Shown: in pieces, positions 54,250-63,151 of the stretch
How positions within the stretch are numbered: the stretch's first letter is position 1
Layout: the number at the start of each line of letters is the position of its first letter
Source of the DNA: HGM12587 sp964602445
GTDB taxonomy: Bacteria > Bacillota > Clostridia > Lachnospirales > Lachnospiraceae
Reading direction: 5' to 3'
Assembly: GCA_964602445.1 (NCBI GenBank)
Contig: CAZRQV010000005.1
Location: 32,548-96,547 of the forward strand
DNA: 64,000 nucleotides
Made by a program: the position numbers and the translations under genes
The notes under the pieces: model-generated
The model's input: only the letters and a program-made list of their open reading frames with translations
Database searches by the model: none
What the model was told of the DNA's origin: nothing

Positions 54250-55076
54250 CTTTTTTCCCCTTTAAAATCAACTTCTGAACTTCTTACATAAAATACTTTT
54301 TCATCCTCAAGACGAATACAAGCTAATTTTGCTTCCGCATACCGCCTGCTCATCGCACATCCGCAATCGATATCATAAAAGATACAGTCCGTTTCTTTAT
54401 CATACATACGATAAACCTCGCCTGCATTATAAGGAAATTCCTCCGCTAAGATGGTCGGCGTATGCCCTGCAATGATCATTCCATGGGCAATACCACCGCA
54501 CATATAAGCATCGTCTCTGGCATACAGATAAAATTCTTCCACGCTTCCATATCTTTTTTCAGTATCAGCAGTCTCTAAATCTTCAATATAACCGGCATGT
54601 ACGACAATACACATCCTGTCATTGACCATCTGTCTGTAAACATAGGGCATCTGCCGTATGTTATCTGCCCATTCACATAATTTTGTAAATGTAATTCCAG
54701 ATTCATTGATCATTTTCCCGATGGTTCCATAATAATCGAAAAAACCGGGACCCATCTGCTGTGTCAGTCTGTACACCATCTGATACAATATTTGAGTATC
54801 TTCCATACTGTCTTTATCTAATTTATATTTTTGACCCACAAACTGCATCATCTCAATATTTGCCACATACTCTTCTTCATGATTTCCTCGCAGGAAGATC
54901 ACGTGATCTGATGCATGTGCGATCCAATTCAGCATTTCAGCATTTTGAGAACCTCTGTCAATATAATCACCGGCACATACAAGAATATCATGTTCATGAT
55001 CAAATCGAATCTGCTCTAACAACTGCAGAAATTCTTTATAGCAACCATGAATATCCGAAACAACATAAGTACTCAT
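54246..55076 (-). CDS. PPP-family serine/threonine phosphatase-like metallophosphoesterase
   Basis: 276 residues. Motifs SDIHGCYKE, GDYIDRGSQN, RGNHEEEY and AGHTPT are those of the PPP family (PrpA/ApaH-like bacterial branch). GGGGG lies 5-6 bases before the ATG. The substrate may be phosphoprotein or diadenosine polyphosphate; the sequence does not decide. Coupled with DUF1810 downstream. Confidence 0.9.
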   Translation of the reverse strand: MSTYVVSDIHGCYKEFLQLLEQIRFDHEHDILVCAGDYIDRGSQNAEMLNWIAHASDHVIFLRGNHEEEYVANIEMMQFVGQKYKLDKDSMEDTQILYQMVYRLTQQMGPGFFDYYGTIGKMINESGITFTKLCEWADNIRQMPYVYRQMVNDRMCIVVHAGYIEDLETADTEKRYGSVEEFYLYARDDAYMCGGIAHGMIIAGHTPTILAEEFPYNAGEVYRMYDKETDCIFYDIDCGCAMSRRYAEAKLACIRLEDEKVFYVRSSEVDFKGEKR

Positions 55077-55168
55077 ATAATCCCCCGATTTATTTTCTAT
55101 AATATACTTGGCAGTTTTAGAGAAATATCACTTTTGCATTGTGACGCCTCTTTCTGCTGCAAACTGCT

Positions 55169-55756
55169 CTACACTGATTTCTTATTCAGAGAAAATCCTG
55201 TGATTCCCCCTACGATTCCACCAAATATATGAGCCATATGAGAAATCTGATCCCGAACTGCAATCCCTTCATAAATCTGCTGTCCCAGATAAATTGCTGC
55301 AACTAAAACTACCGTAAGCGGTATTTCTCCTTCCCGAAAACTGGTAAAGGAAGATAACAAAATAAATGCAAAACACACACCGCTTGCCCCGCACAATGCA
55401 ACATTCCAGAAAAACAGGTAGTTGATAAGCCCTGTTACCAACGCTGTAATTCCAATAATCTGCAGGATCTTTCCGGAACCATATTTTTCTTCCAGCATTG
55501 GACCAAGCAGCAAAATATAGGACATATTTCCGATAAAATGTTCCCAATCAGCATGGCCGAATACATGGGTAAAAAACCGTACGTACGTCATCGGCTCTGT
55601 CAAGGAAGAATGATATGTCATAAATACCAGTTGATTGCTCCAGCCCTTGGTCATATAGTTGAGCACCAATGATGCAAAACAAACTGCAACAAAGCTTAAG
55701 ATCACCGGGGAATTAAATGTAATTTTGTAATGTTTCAATTTTTCACTCCGTGTCAT
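55169..55756 (-). CDS. Rhomboid family intramembrane serine protease
   Basis: 195 residues with six membrane segments. Motifs: the HFIGN in loop/helix 2, the catalytic Ser in CGASGV and the His in MAHIFGG, so a full Ser-His dyad. GEEG-type ribosome site GAAGAAG lies upstream of the ATG at 55756, inside the end of the previous gene (14-base overlap). Rhomboids cut transmembrane helices of other proteins; the overlapping polytopic protein is an obvious candidate partner or regulator (inference). Confidence 0.88.
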   Translation of the reverse strand: MTRSEKLKHYKITFNSPVILSFVAVCFASLVLNYMTKGWSNQLVFMTYHSSLTEPMTYVRFFTHVFGHADWEHFIGNMSYILLLGPMLEEKYGSGKILQIIGITALVTGLINYLFFWNVALCGASGVCFAFILLSSFTSFREGEIPLTVVLVAAIYLGQQIYEGIAVRDQISHMAHIFGGIVGGITGFSLNKKSV

Positions 55757-57113
55757 GATCGCACTCTTCTTCCTTTTCTTCTCCGACTTGTTTTAATAAC
55801 TGATCGAGTTTTTGATTAATAAGTTTTATTTCCTGTGCCTGAAAACGAATCATTTTTAAAATTTTTTCTTCCGAAGATTGAAATTTAAAATCATCGGATT
55901 TAAAGTCTTCCTCCAAATCAAGGTCATCTTCATCGAATTCAAAATCATCGTCATCAAATTCAAAATCATCGTCATCAAAACAATCTTTTATTTTCTTAAT
56001 CCCAAGATACTTTTCGATTTTTTCTTGGAGAACCGGCAGCTTTATGAATAACCTTATGATAATTCCGATTTCCAAGATGTAACCCGGAATGAAAATAAGA
56101 CAGACATTTCCCGCTGTTGGAACAAAGCCCAAATCCGCCAAAAACTGATAAATATAGACTACTGCAAATAAAGTATAGATAAATGTAAACAATCTAAACC
56201 GATTTTCCGATAATATTTTATAACTCCGAACAAATGCAATCGTAACAATGACAAACACGAGAAACAGAAGAAGCAATGCTCCCACTCCCAGATAATAATT
56301 CGTAGAAATAAACGGATGACATATATGTTTGGAAAACCAAAGATCCTCCGGCATTTTTAAAGAGTGCTGTGCTAATGCAAGATGTTCCCATGAATAAATA
56401 AAATAATTCTCCGGATTCAGCCAAGCCATCAATGCTGTTTGCTTTTCTGTCATTAAAATTGCATTGCAAAGGATAGCAACACTACCAACGAGAGAAAAGA
56501 CGAAACTTAATAATTTATGGCTTCTATCCGATGTTAAATTGCAAATATTCCATGCCACTAACATGGAGCCGGCAAAAAGTACCGAACAAAAAAAGCTTTC
56601 TTTAAGGTAATAAATCATTACCCCATTTAATGTGATCGCCGCCAGATCAAATAGTAATAATTTCATATTACCTTTTATAAGTTTAAAACTAGTTACAATT
56701 ACCCATGTCATCAATATCGTCAGCAGAAACACACTCAGCGTTTCTATATTTCTTACACGATAATAAAAATATATGCCTCCCAAAGATTCATTCACCCAAA
56801 TATTGAATCCGGAAATAATGCCATATAATACCAGAGCCTCTATCGTTATGATCTTCGTACGATTCTCTGTTTTGATTCCAAAATGCTTTATAAAATCAGC
56901 CCAGCCATAACCGACTCGTTCATACGGAAAACACATCAATATCATTGTTATGAAAAGACTTTTTAAGTCCGGTTTCAATAGGTATCTAGCGATTTCCGCA
57001 TCGTACTGGTAGATTGCAATTAAATCCAATTTATAAATCACACTCAATACCAGATACGCTGCAACGATCGCTATGCAGATTGCTATTGATTCTTTTCTTT
57101 TGTTCTTTTCCAT
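55743..57113 (-). CDS. Polytopic membrane protein with acidic repeat tail, unknown
   Basis: 456 residues from the ATG at 57113 with GGGGG 8 bases upstream; a TTG at 57116 is an alternative. About ten hydrophobic helices fill residues 10-375. A cytoplasmic tail follows with tandem acidic repeats (DDDDFEF twice, then DEDDLDLEED) at about 382-412, and a predicted coiled coil (QEIKLINQKLDQLLKQ) near the end. Twin 21-bp DNA repeats underlie the acidic units. No family recognised. It overlaps the rhomboid gene and follows the 125-residue protein by about 60 bases. Confidence 0.85.
   Translation of the reverse strand: MEKNKRKESIAICIAIVAAYLVLSVIYKLDLIAIYQYDAEIARYLLKPDLKSLFITMILMCFPYERVGYGWADFIKHFGIKTENRTKIITIEALVLYGIISGFNIWVNESLGGIYFYYRVRNIETLSVFLLTILMTWVIVTSFKLIKGNMKLLLFDLAAITLNGVMIYYLKESFFCSVLFAGSMLVAWNICNLTSDRSHKLLSFVFSLVGSVAILCNAILMTEKQTALMAWLNPENYFIYSWEHLALAQHSLKMPEDLWFSKHICHPFISTNYYLGVGALLLLFLVFVIVTIAFVRSYKILSENRFRLFTFIYTLFAVVYIYQFLADLGFVPTAGNVCLIFIPGYILEIGIIIRLFIKLPVLQEKIEKYLGIKKIKDCFDDDDFEFDDDDFEFDEDDLDLEEDFKSDDFKFQSSEEKILKMIRFQAQEIKLINQKLDQLLKQVGEEKEEECDHDTE
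55935..55976. repeat. 21-bp tandem repeat inside the acidic tail
   Basis: Two copies differing at one base (55935-55955 and 55956-55976) encode the FEFDDDD units. The length is a multiple of three, so expansion or contraction would keep the frame. Confidence 0.75.
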
Positions 57114-57175
57114 CAAATTTTCCCCCTGTTTTCTTTAAATTTATATTTTCTGAAACTTTTCTAACGCTTTTGCAC

Positions 57176-57553
57176 CTACCGGTCATTTTCTTCTGATAAA
57201 AACATCTGCATTTTGCATTCTCCCTGACTATCAACCTCAACACAAATCTGTTCAAATCCAGTGATAAAATCCAAAATATATTTGTGCTCTCTGAAACTGA
57301 TCAAAACCTCACAATTCATCAAAGAAAGGACTTCTTTAGATTCCTTCAGCAACAATTCTGCCTGAGCGATTATCTGCTGTTCTTTGCTTTCCTGCTTCGC
57401 CTCTTTCATTTCTGCATAGAAAAGATACAATCTATCTTCCATATTTTGGTTTCTGCACTTTGTCTTATGAAAATAACTTGCGATGATCATGTAAGCAATA
57501 TATGCGATTTCTTCCTGTGTTGTTTTTCTCTTTTCTACAAATTTGTATGCCAT
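57176..57553 (-). CDS. Small soluble protein of unknown function upstream of the rhomboid cluster
   Basis: 125 residues, mainly helical, with an N-terminal KFVEKRKTTQEEIAYIAYMI segment, a central Glu/Lys/Gln-rich helix and a beta-rich end. GGGGG lies 6 bases before the ATG. No membrane segment or recognised motif. It is probably the first gene of a transcript with the polytopic protein and rhomboid. Confidence 0.65.
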   Translation of the reverse strand: MAYKFVEKRKTTQEEIAYIAYMIIASYFHKTKCRNQNMEDRLYLFYAEMKEAKQESKEQQIIAQAELLLKESKEVLSLMNCEVLISFREHKYILDFITGFEQICVEVDSQGECKMQMFLSEENDR

Positions 57554-58119
57554 GTTATACCCCCATAAATGAATCCGGAAATTTATCTAAAGTTTCTTCG
57601 CCTGCCGGCCCGGCACTCTTTAGACGGCGACGGTCGCTGTATCTGTTAGTCTTGATGACCGCAAATACTCAGTCACTGGTTCTTCCTTAGAAGACGTAAA
57701 AAAAGGACACACTGGTAGCCTAATCCTTTTTTAATCCACCATTATGTCCTCTTAAATTCACTTATGAAATTTCCGAATTCCTTTCGGTGACACTACAATA
57801 ACACTTAAAAACAAAAAAATCAACCCCTAATACTCGGAATATCATTACTTTTTTGATTCGTAAATTTTCAAAGTCAACGCCCCCCCTAAAACCAACAATC
57901 ATTGCATTTACTTTGAACCTCTATACCGGCACATTCATTTTTGAAAATCAAGTAATACTTGATTTATTTCTATTTTTTTTATTGATTTATCCACTTGGTA
58001 TTTACCTTAAAATAAGATATTATAATTAACAGATATATTTTTAATCACAAGCAGCTGAACAATTACCAATGGATTATGAATAATCACGCTGTCAACAAAA
58101 GAGAAACGAGGGAGTTTGA
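57554..58119. other. Intergenic region with GC-rich leader segment and terminator
   Basis: 57595-57690 is unusually GC-rich for this window and contains the palindrome GCCGGCCCGGC (57604-57614) and a CGACGGTCG-type inverted repeat; a minus-strand RNA structure or a fragment of a repeated element is possible. A terminator hairpin lies at 57704-57750. The rest to 58119 is AT-rich and carries the likely promoter of the HTH gene (TATAAT near 58019). No gene recognised. Confidence 0.5.
57698..57750 (-). terminator. Minus-strand terminator/attenuator upstream of the rhomboid cluster
   Basis: On the minus strand AGGACA-taa-TGGT pairs with ACCA-gtg-TGTCCT (57750-57745 and 57741-57738 with 57716-57713 and 57709-57704), then a T7 run. 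No gene ends just before it on this strand, so it could be an attenuator of a leader starting above 57750. Confidence 0.75.
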
Positions 58120-58281
58120 ATGGAATCATTTGGAGAAAGATTATACCGCGCCCGAACACAAAAGAATCTTACCCAGGTAAAAGTTGCGGAACATTTACAT
58201 GTTACCAACCGATTAATTAGCCTGTGGGAACATGATGAATCATCACCAAGCATTGAAATGCTTCCCCAAAAGCTTTATTGA
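58120..58281 (+). pseudogene. Truncated XRE-type helix-turn-helix protein
   Basis: 53 codons. GGGAG lies 6 bases before the ATG. It contains one HTH_3 domain: FGERLYRARTQKNLTQ, VAEHLHVTN, LISLWEHDESSPS, then stops after EMLPQKLY. Relatives usually run on for 15 or more residues of the domain. The next frame is open from 58272 to 58502 and could be a frameshifted continuation, so I call it broken. A very short working repressor is the alternative. Confidence 0.55.
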
Positions 58282-58502
58282 TCAAACTTTTGGATCGCTG
58301 TAACAATATTTCTACCATGGCCTCCGGATTTTCAAATCAGAAAATCGTTAGTTACATCGACGAAACGGAGACATACTTTTTCCCTATGATACGCCGTGCA
58401 AAGACACAATACCCTCAGTATTCCAATCAGTTTTTCCTGATCAAGTATCACATTGTCAGTGTGATCGGAAGCCTGAAACATCAGATGCAACATTACGAAT
58501 AG
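58278..58502 (+). pseudogene. Open frame after the HTH fragment, possibly its frameshifted C-terminus
   Basis: 74 codons from a TTG, in the +2 frame relative to the HTH. The composition is protein-like and helical (IRRAKTQYPQYSNQFFLIKYH). No ribosome site is clear. It may be the effector part of a former regulator. No family recognised. Confidence 0.4.
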
Positions 58503-58551
58503 TTCTTATGTGAGCCGATCTTTCTTCCTCCTTTTTTGGTTCTTGGAATGT

Positions 58552-58601
58552 GTTAAACGCAGAATCGGCATCGCATAACTAGATTAAATACTGCGTTTAA
58601 C
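58552..58601. repeat. Perfect 11-bp inverted repeat with 28-base loop
   Basis: GTTAAACGCAG (58552-58562) is matched by CTGCGTTTAAC (58591-58601). It lies between the HTH fragment and a convergent phosphoesterase. A hairpin or an operator are both possible. Confidence 0.5.
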
Positions 58602-58626
58602 TACGTTTCTGTACATCAAACATCTA

Positions 58627-58655
58627 GGCACGATTACTTTTTCTGTAATCGTGCC
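58627..58655. terminator. Perfect 10-bp hairpin after the phosphoesterase
   Basis: GGCACGATTA (58627-58636) pairs with TAATCGTGCC (58646-58655), one base beyond the minus-strand stop. T-runs are weak on both strands. Confidence 0.6.
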
Positions 58656-58656
58656 T

Positions 58657-59370
58657 TTACATCTTAATTCCCCAATATTCCCAAGTCATCGTGTCGAGTA
58701 AAAGGAATTCCTCTGTTCCGATTGGGCTTCCGTCTTTGTGAGTAGAAAACACATCCGTACTGATCAGATTGCCCTTTCTTGTAATTTCCGACATCGGTGT
58801 ATGCCCCACAATCTGCAATAATTTTTTCGGCTTATATAATCTCATTTTTGAGTGCTGTGGTCGTAACCAAATCGGTGAGGCATCATTCCACATCTCTTTT
58901 CTTCCGAGCTGATTGATCGTCTCTAATACCGCATCCACATCATGATATTTCGCAGATGGAACATAGTCCTCTACAAAAAAATTCAGCACACCACCATGAG
59001 AAAAGAGAACATTATCTATTCTCTGAACATACTTGATCGGATTTCCCTCTGGAACCGCATCTCTTAAATCCAGCAATTTTCTTTGCACTGTGAGTGCAGC
59101 CATGGAACTATATCCGCTCTCCAGACAATGCCACAGATAACTAAGATCATGATTTCCATAACACCATGCCGTATCCGGAAATGTTTTTGCAAATCGGATG
59201 GCCTCATCGTAGGTTGCTTCATAGAGTGCAATATCATATTGCTTCCCCCAAGCATCCGGAATGTCCATCAGACATACTGCCCGATCTGCAACCCCCTGAT
59301 GCATAAGTTCTGCAGCCTGTTGAAACATCTGCGGTTTCAGATGAACATCTGGAATTACTAAAACTTTCAT
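58657..59370 (-). CDS. Metallophosphoesterase
   Basis: 237 residues. Metal motifs PDVHLKP, CYGNHDLSYLW, FSHGGVLNFF and VGHTPMSE are present. The usual GD of the second motif reads MDIPDAWG, so one metal ligand comes from an altered loop. It is soluble and stands alone. The substrate is unknown. Confidence 0.85.
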   Translation of the reverse strand: MKVLVIPDVHLKPQMFQQAAELMHQGVADRAVCLMDIPDAWGKQYDIALYEATYDEAIRFAKTFPDTAWCYGNHDLSYLWHCLESGYSSMAALTVQRKLLDLRDAVPEGNPIKYVQRIDNVLFSHGGVLNFFVEDYVPSAKYHDVDAVLETINQLGRKEMWNDASPIWLRPQHSKMRLYKPKKLLQIVGHTPMSEITRKGNLISTDVFSTHKDGSPIGTEEFLLLDTMTWEYWGIKM

Positions 59371-59969
59371 ATCATCACTCTTTCCTTTATAATTTTTATC
59401 TAGATGTCCTAATTTTATAGATTTTTCTTTTGTGATCAGCTACTATTCACAGAAAGAAGCTTATTTCATCAATTTTGCTTCATGTCCACCCCGCTGGCTC
59501 CATATTCGCAAATGCTTCTCACAAATTATCTCTTATTTTCACTATTTTAATTTTATCATGTGTACTGTATCTGCACAATGCTTGATGTTCTTATATTCGC
59601 AGCCCTACAAAACAGCCTGCCGCTTTCCCCTATTTCCTCCCCAAAAAATGAACATCCAACAATACATCTTCATAGACCTAATGATGTATCATCGAATGTT
59701 CAACATTCACTACCCGGTGGCAGTATTTTTATTTTACATTTTTAATAGCACGATTCCTTCAGCATAAAACTGACCAATCGAAATTTACCTTCTTGATTAT
59801 ATAAAAGTAACTCAAGGATTGTTATCGATTTTTTTTAAAGAAAATCATTTTTTTTCTTGATTTCAGTATAACTCTATCGGTATCCTCAAAAACGGACTTC
59901 AAATTTTTTTTCTTTTTCATATATCATAGGCGTGAAACAGAATGCTGTAACGTTTTTATAACATTGCCT
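59371..59969. other. Gene-free region with a nested inverted repeat
   Basis: About 600 bases with no convincing gene. A nested structure lies at 59649-59702: TGAACAT with ATGTTCA (outer), ATACATC with GATGTAT (inner), and an overlapping palindrome GAATGTTcAACATTC (59694-59708). T/A-rich tracts occur near 59825-59860. The function is unknown. Confidence 0.5.
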
Positions 59970-61079
59970 TTATTTTGATAATCTATATGCTGTCAGTAAA
60001 GTCGTAATCGGGATTGCAAGTACCACCGCCAGACTTCCTATGATTCCTTTTACCAGCTCTACCACCATAAAGTCTGTATTAATCAGACTAACATATGGCA
60101 TGCTGTACATATAATACACCAATACAGAATTCAGGCTTGTTCCTACAAATGCAAGCGCCAGCGTATTCGTCATGGTACCCATAATATCCTTTCCAATGTT
60201 CATACCGCTCTCCCAAAGCTGTTTTCCTGTAAGAGAAGGCGTCTGTTCCTTCATTTCATGCAAAGAGGATACCAGAGACATACAAGTATCCATCACAGCC
60301 CCCATTGCTGCAATCAAAATACCTGCGGTGAGTAAATTATCGATTCTGAAAGAACAGTTTTCTGTAATAAACAATAAATTCTCAGCCTCCGGAGTATTCA
60401 AAGTGGAAATATTACTTACATTTCCCACAACATAGGCTAATATCCCTGCAATCGCTGTACACAGCGTACAGCTGATTGTAGCAATCATACTCTTTTCCGA
60501 GAATCCATTCAATACTACCATGGTATACAGAGTGGAGAGCAGTACCACGATAATCGCAGCTAAAATAGCCGGAACACCGTTGATCAGCATTGGCATAAAA
60601 AGGAATACCACATTTACTAAGGTAATAAATAGGCCGGCAATGGCACTAACCCCCTTTTTTCTTCCGACCAAAAGTACGATTGCCAAGAAAAGAGCTGCCA
60701 GAAAATAGATTGTTCTGCTTCTATCAAGATACATGATCATGGTGATGATAAAGTCATCGTAGCTTCCCACAATATATTTCGTTCCTACACTTCCCACATT
60801 CTGAGACACTCTGGTCACATAGTTCGTCGCTTCTACAACCTGGCCTTTATGCTCTCCATTTAATATTTTCAATTTCAAAATCTGTTTTCCGATTTCAATG
60901 TAAGGATAATCCGGATCCTCTCCTAAATTCTCTGACACTACTTCTACTACTTTCGCCTTTGCATATTCCAGACCTGCCGGATAATCTGCCGGTTTCTCAA
61001 ATACAAGCGCTTTATTCATCCCGATCACAGCCAGCAGATATACCAGCAAAAACATTGCATGACCCAACAACTTTTTCAT
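59970..61079 (-). CDS. YibE/F family membrane protein
   Basis: 369 residues from the ATG at 61079 with AAGGAG 9 bases upstream; a longer frame to 61229 overlaps the phosphoesterase gene and is rejected. An N-terminal anchor (about 5-25) and an extracytoplasmic beta domain (about 40-125; LKLKILNGEHKGQ) precede about seven membrane helices. LINGVPAILAAIIVVLLST and AAMGAVMDTCMSL are family segments. Members are of unknown transport function. It is the last gene of the cohesin/phosphoesterase operon. Confidence 0.88.
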   Translation of the reverse strand: MKKLLGHAMFLLVYLLAVIGMNKALVFEKPADYPAGLEYAKAKVVEVVSENLGEDPDYPYIEIGKQILKLKILNGEHKGQVVEATNYVTRVSQNVGSVGTKYIVGSYDDFIITMIMYLDRSRTIYFLAALFLAIVLLVGRKKGVSAIAGLFITLVNVVFLFMPMLINGVPAILAAIIVVLLSTLYTMVVLNGFSEKSMIATISCTLCTAIAGILAYVVGNVSNISTLNTPEAENLLFITENCSFRIDNLLTAGILIAAMGAVMDTCMSLVSSLHEMKEQTPSLTGKQLWESGMNIGKDIMGTMTNTLALAFVGTSLNSVLVYYMYSMPYVSLINTDFMVVELVKGIIGSLAVVLAIPITTLLTAYRLSK

Positions 61080-61106
61080 CTTTATTTTCTCCTTGTGCAG
61101 AAATAT

Positions 61107-61129
61107 CCCCGCACAAATTTTGTACGGGG
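61107..61129 (-). promoter_or_regulatory. Intercistronic hairpin before the YibE/F gene
   Basis: CCCCG and ACAAA pair with TTTGT and CGGGG around a short loop, with one mismatch in the stem. There is no strong T-run, so it may stabilise or process the mRNA rather than end it. Confidence 0.45.
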
Positions 61130-61159
61130 CATATCTCACAATTTCTTTCTGTAGAATGT

Positions 61160-63151
61160 TTATTTCATATAGCTTGCAATCATCACGTAATCCAATACAT
61201 TTACGATTCCATCTCGGTTGATATCGCATTTCTTCTCAGAAGTCTGGTATTTTGCCAATGCAATTGCCAAGTCAGCCAAGGTGATTTTACCATCCTTATT
61301 GATATCACTTGCTCTTCTGTAAGAATAGATTTCCGTAGTAACTTCTGCTTTTACACTTTCAGATACAATATCCTCTGCATTTAACTGATCTTCGCTCTCA
61401 GAAACTTGTACTGTATCTGCCTTTGTAAGTTTCACTACAACGTCCTCTGCATCTGTTCCTTCTTTGAGTTCAAAAATAAATTTAGCAATGTTACATCTTA
61501 CTTTTGAACTTACCGGTTCCTGCAGACCGATAAGCATCGCAACTTCACCATTTTCATCTGTGAAATCCGTAAAGATTGTATTTTCAAAGCTGCTCTTTGC
61601 TTCCACTAATTCCATTACATTTTCATCATAAGAAAGTGCAATATCAAATGCATTTGCCTCGTTAATATTGTCAAACTGAACTGTATATTCTAATGTATTT
61701 TCTTTTTCCTGTACTACCAGTTCCGTTCCCTGAAGATAAGAGGTTACTTGATTGGAAGTATCTCTTGCAAGGGTAAACTGATCATATACGTACTTCTCAG
61801 TTGTAATCTGATCCAGAGCAGTATCATATTTAAACATATAGGTTACTGAATCGATTGAATCTTCTGATACTTCGAACATGGTAATAACCTGTTCTTTTTT
61901 AACATCGCTGCCCGTATCCGTAGAATTTACATCAAGGAATTCATAATTCAGAGAAAGAGGATCACCCTCGCTTACAGTATAATTTTTTCTTGAGTACCAT
62001 TTCAGTCCGCCGGCATGACCGCCTACCATATAAAGAGGTGCATTTGCAGGCTGTTCAATGGATCCGTCCTCATTGATTGCCGGATGTGCATTTTCACCAT
62101 TTGCATTTACAAACCCGCGGGAATATACATGGTCATGTCCCTGCAAAACTAAATCCACATCCAATTCTGCAAAAATAGGACTCCAGAACTTTCTTGCTGC
62201 GATGACATCCCCATCCACAATGTGAGAAGCACCTGTATAAATAGATTTATGGAAAGCTACCACAACCCACTGTCCGTTTGCTTTTGCGTCAGCTACTTCG
62301 CTGCGAAGCATTGCTTCCTGCTTTGCACGGGAATCGTCGCTGTATCTTGCTATTTCCAGGTTTAAGCTGATAAATCTCATGCAGCCATAATCAAAACTGT
62401 ATGCAATCTTATCTGCTTCCTCCGGAGCATTGATGTGCTGATACAATTCATTGTTGTCATGGTTTCCCTGTGTAACTGCGATCAGGTTGTTTGCAAACAT
62501 ATCCTGACCGCCGTTAGGATATAAACCATCATTATTGAACAACCACTGCCACTGATTTTCATTGGTTGCAGAATCTGTCGTATCACCTGCAAGATATACA
62601 AAATCAGGATTGATATTATTGATTTCTGCTAACGTCGCTCCCAGTGCTTTTGCATTGGCAGCGTTAGATACCTGCGTATCCGCAATATATGCAAACGTAA
62701 AACTTCTGGTATCATTCTTTGCCAAAGCCGTCTTGAAGGTACCGCTGGCAGAATTAAAGCCATCGCCTACTGTATATTCATACTCGGTATATGCCTCTAA
62801 TCCGGTTACGGAAATCTCGTGAATGTATTTCCCAGAAATACCTGCATAGGAAGTTCCTTCTACATAAATGACATTTGCTGTGTCACCAACCTGGTTCAAT
62901 TTCATAACTGTACCTGTGTCAGCGATTGTAGTGTAAGTTACATTTACCTGACTGGATGCGTCATTTCCCACATGCACATTCAACTGCTTCGGTGTCTTTG
63001 CCTCATCGACCACACTCTGAGCAGCCGTCTGAACCTGAGCTTCTGCACTGTTGCTGCTCACAGTTGCTGCAGATGCGTCTGCTGCGACACCCATAAACAG
63101 GGTCATCGCCAATGCCATTACGCCCACTTTTTTTACATACTTATTTTTCAT
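61160..63151 (-). CDS. Secreted metallophosphoesterase with cohesin-like and dockerin domains
   Basis: 663 residues from the ATG at 63151 with GAGGAG upstream; the start overlaps the previous stop (TAATG). Signal peptide about 1-28. Then a fibronectin-like purple-acid-phosphatase N-terminal domain (about 45-150) and the phosphoesterase domain (about 160-420): YIADTQVS, AGDTTDS, TQGNHDNNE, AFHKSIY and LQGHDHVYSRG. A cohesin-like beta domain follows (about 480-595), and a type I dockerin ends the protein (about 605-663) with two Ca-binding loops, DINKDGKITLAD and DINRDGIVNVLD. It would act outside the cell and be docked onto a cohesin. A membrane-anchored cohesin-like protein is encoded just upstream. 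Confidence 0.9.
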   Translation of the reverse strand: MKNKYVKKVGVMALAMTLFMGVAADASAATVSSNSAEAQVQTAAQSVVDEAKTPKQLNVHVGNDASSQVNVTYTTIADTGTVMKLNQVGDTANVIYVEGTSYAGISGKYIHEISVTGLEAYTEYEYTVGDGFNSASGTFKTALAKNDTRSFTFAYIADTQVSNAANAKALGATLAEINNINPDFVYLAGDTTDSATNENQWQWLFNNDGLYPNGGQDMFANNLIAVTQGNHDNNELYQHINAPEEADKIAYSFDYGCMRFISLNLEIARYSDDSRAKQEAMLRSEVADAKANGQWVVVAFHKSIYTGASHIVDGDVIAARKFWSPIFAELDVDLVLQGHDHVYSRGFVNANGENAHPAINEDGSIEQPANAPLYMVGGHAGGLKWYSRKNYTVSEGDPLSLNYEFLDVNSTDTGSDVKKEQVITMFEVSEDSIDSVTYMFKYDTALDQITTEKYVYDQFTLARDTSNQVTSYLQGTELVVQEKENTLEYTVQFDNINEANAFDIALSYDENVMELVEAKSSFENTIFTDFTDENGEVAMLIGLQEPVSSKVRCNIAKFIFELKEGTDAEDVVVKLTKADTVQVSESEDQLNAEDIVSESVKAEVTTEIYSYRRASDINKDGKITLADLAIALAKYQTSEKKCDINRDGIVNVLDYVMIASYMK

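Noticed and set aside
57502..57690. 62-codon plus-strand frame over the GC-rich segment
   Set aside because: It is antisense to the start of the 125-residue protein and has no ribosome site. A repeat or RNA element is more likely.
59432..59767. Plus-strand frame of 111 codons in the gene-free region
   Set aside because: No ribosome site, AT-driven Phe/Ile/Tyr composition and no family resemblance.
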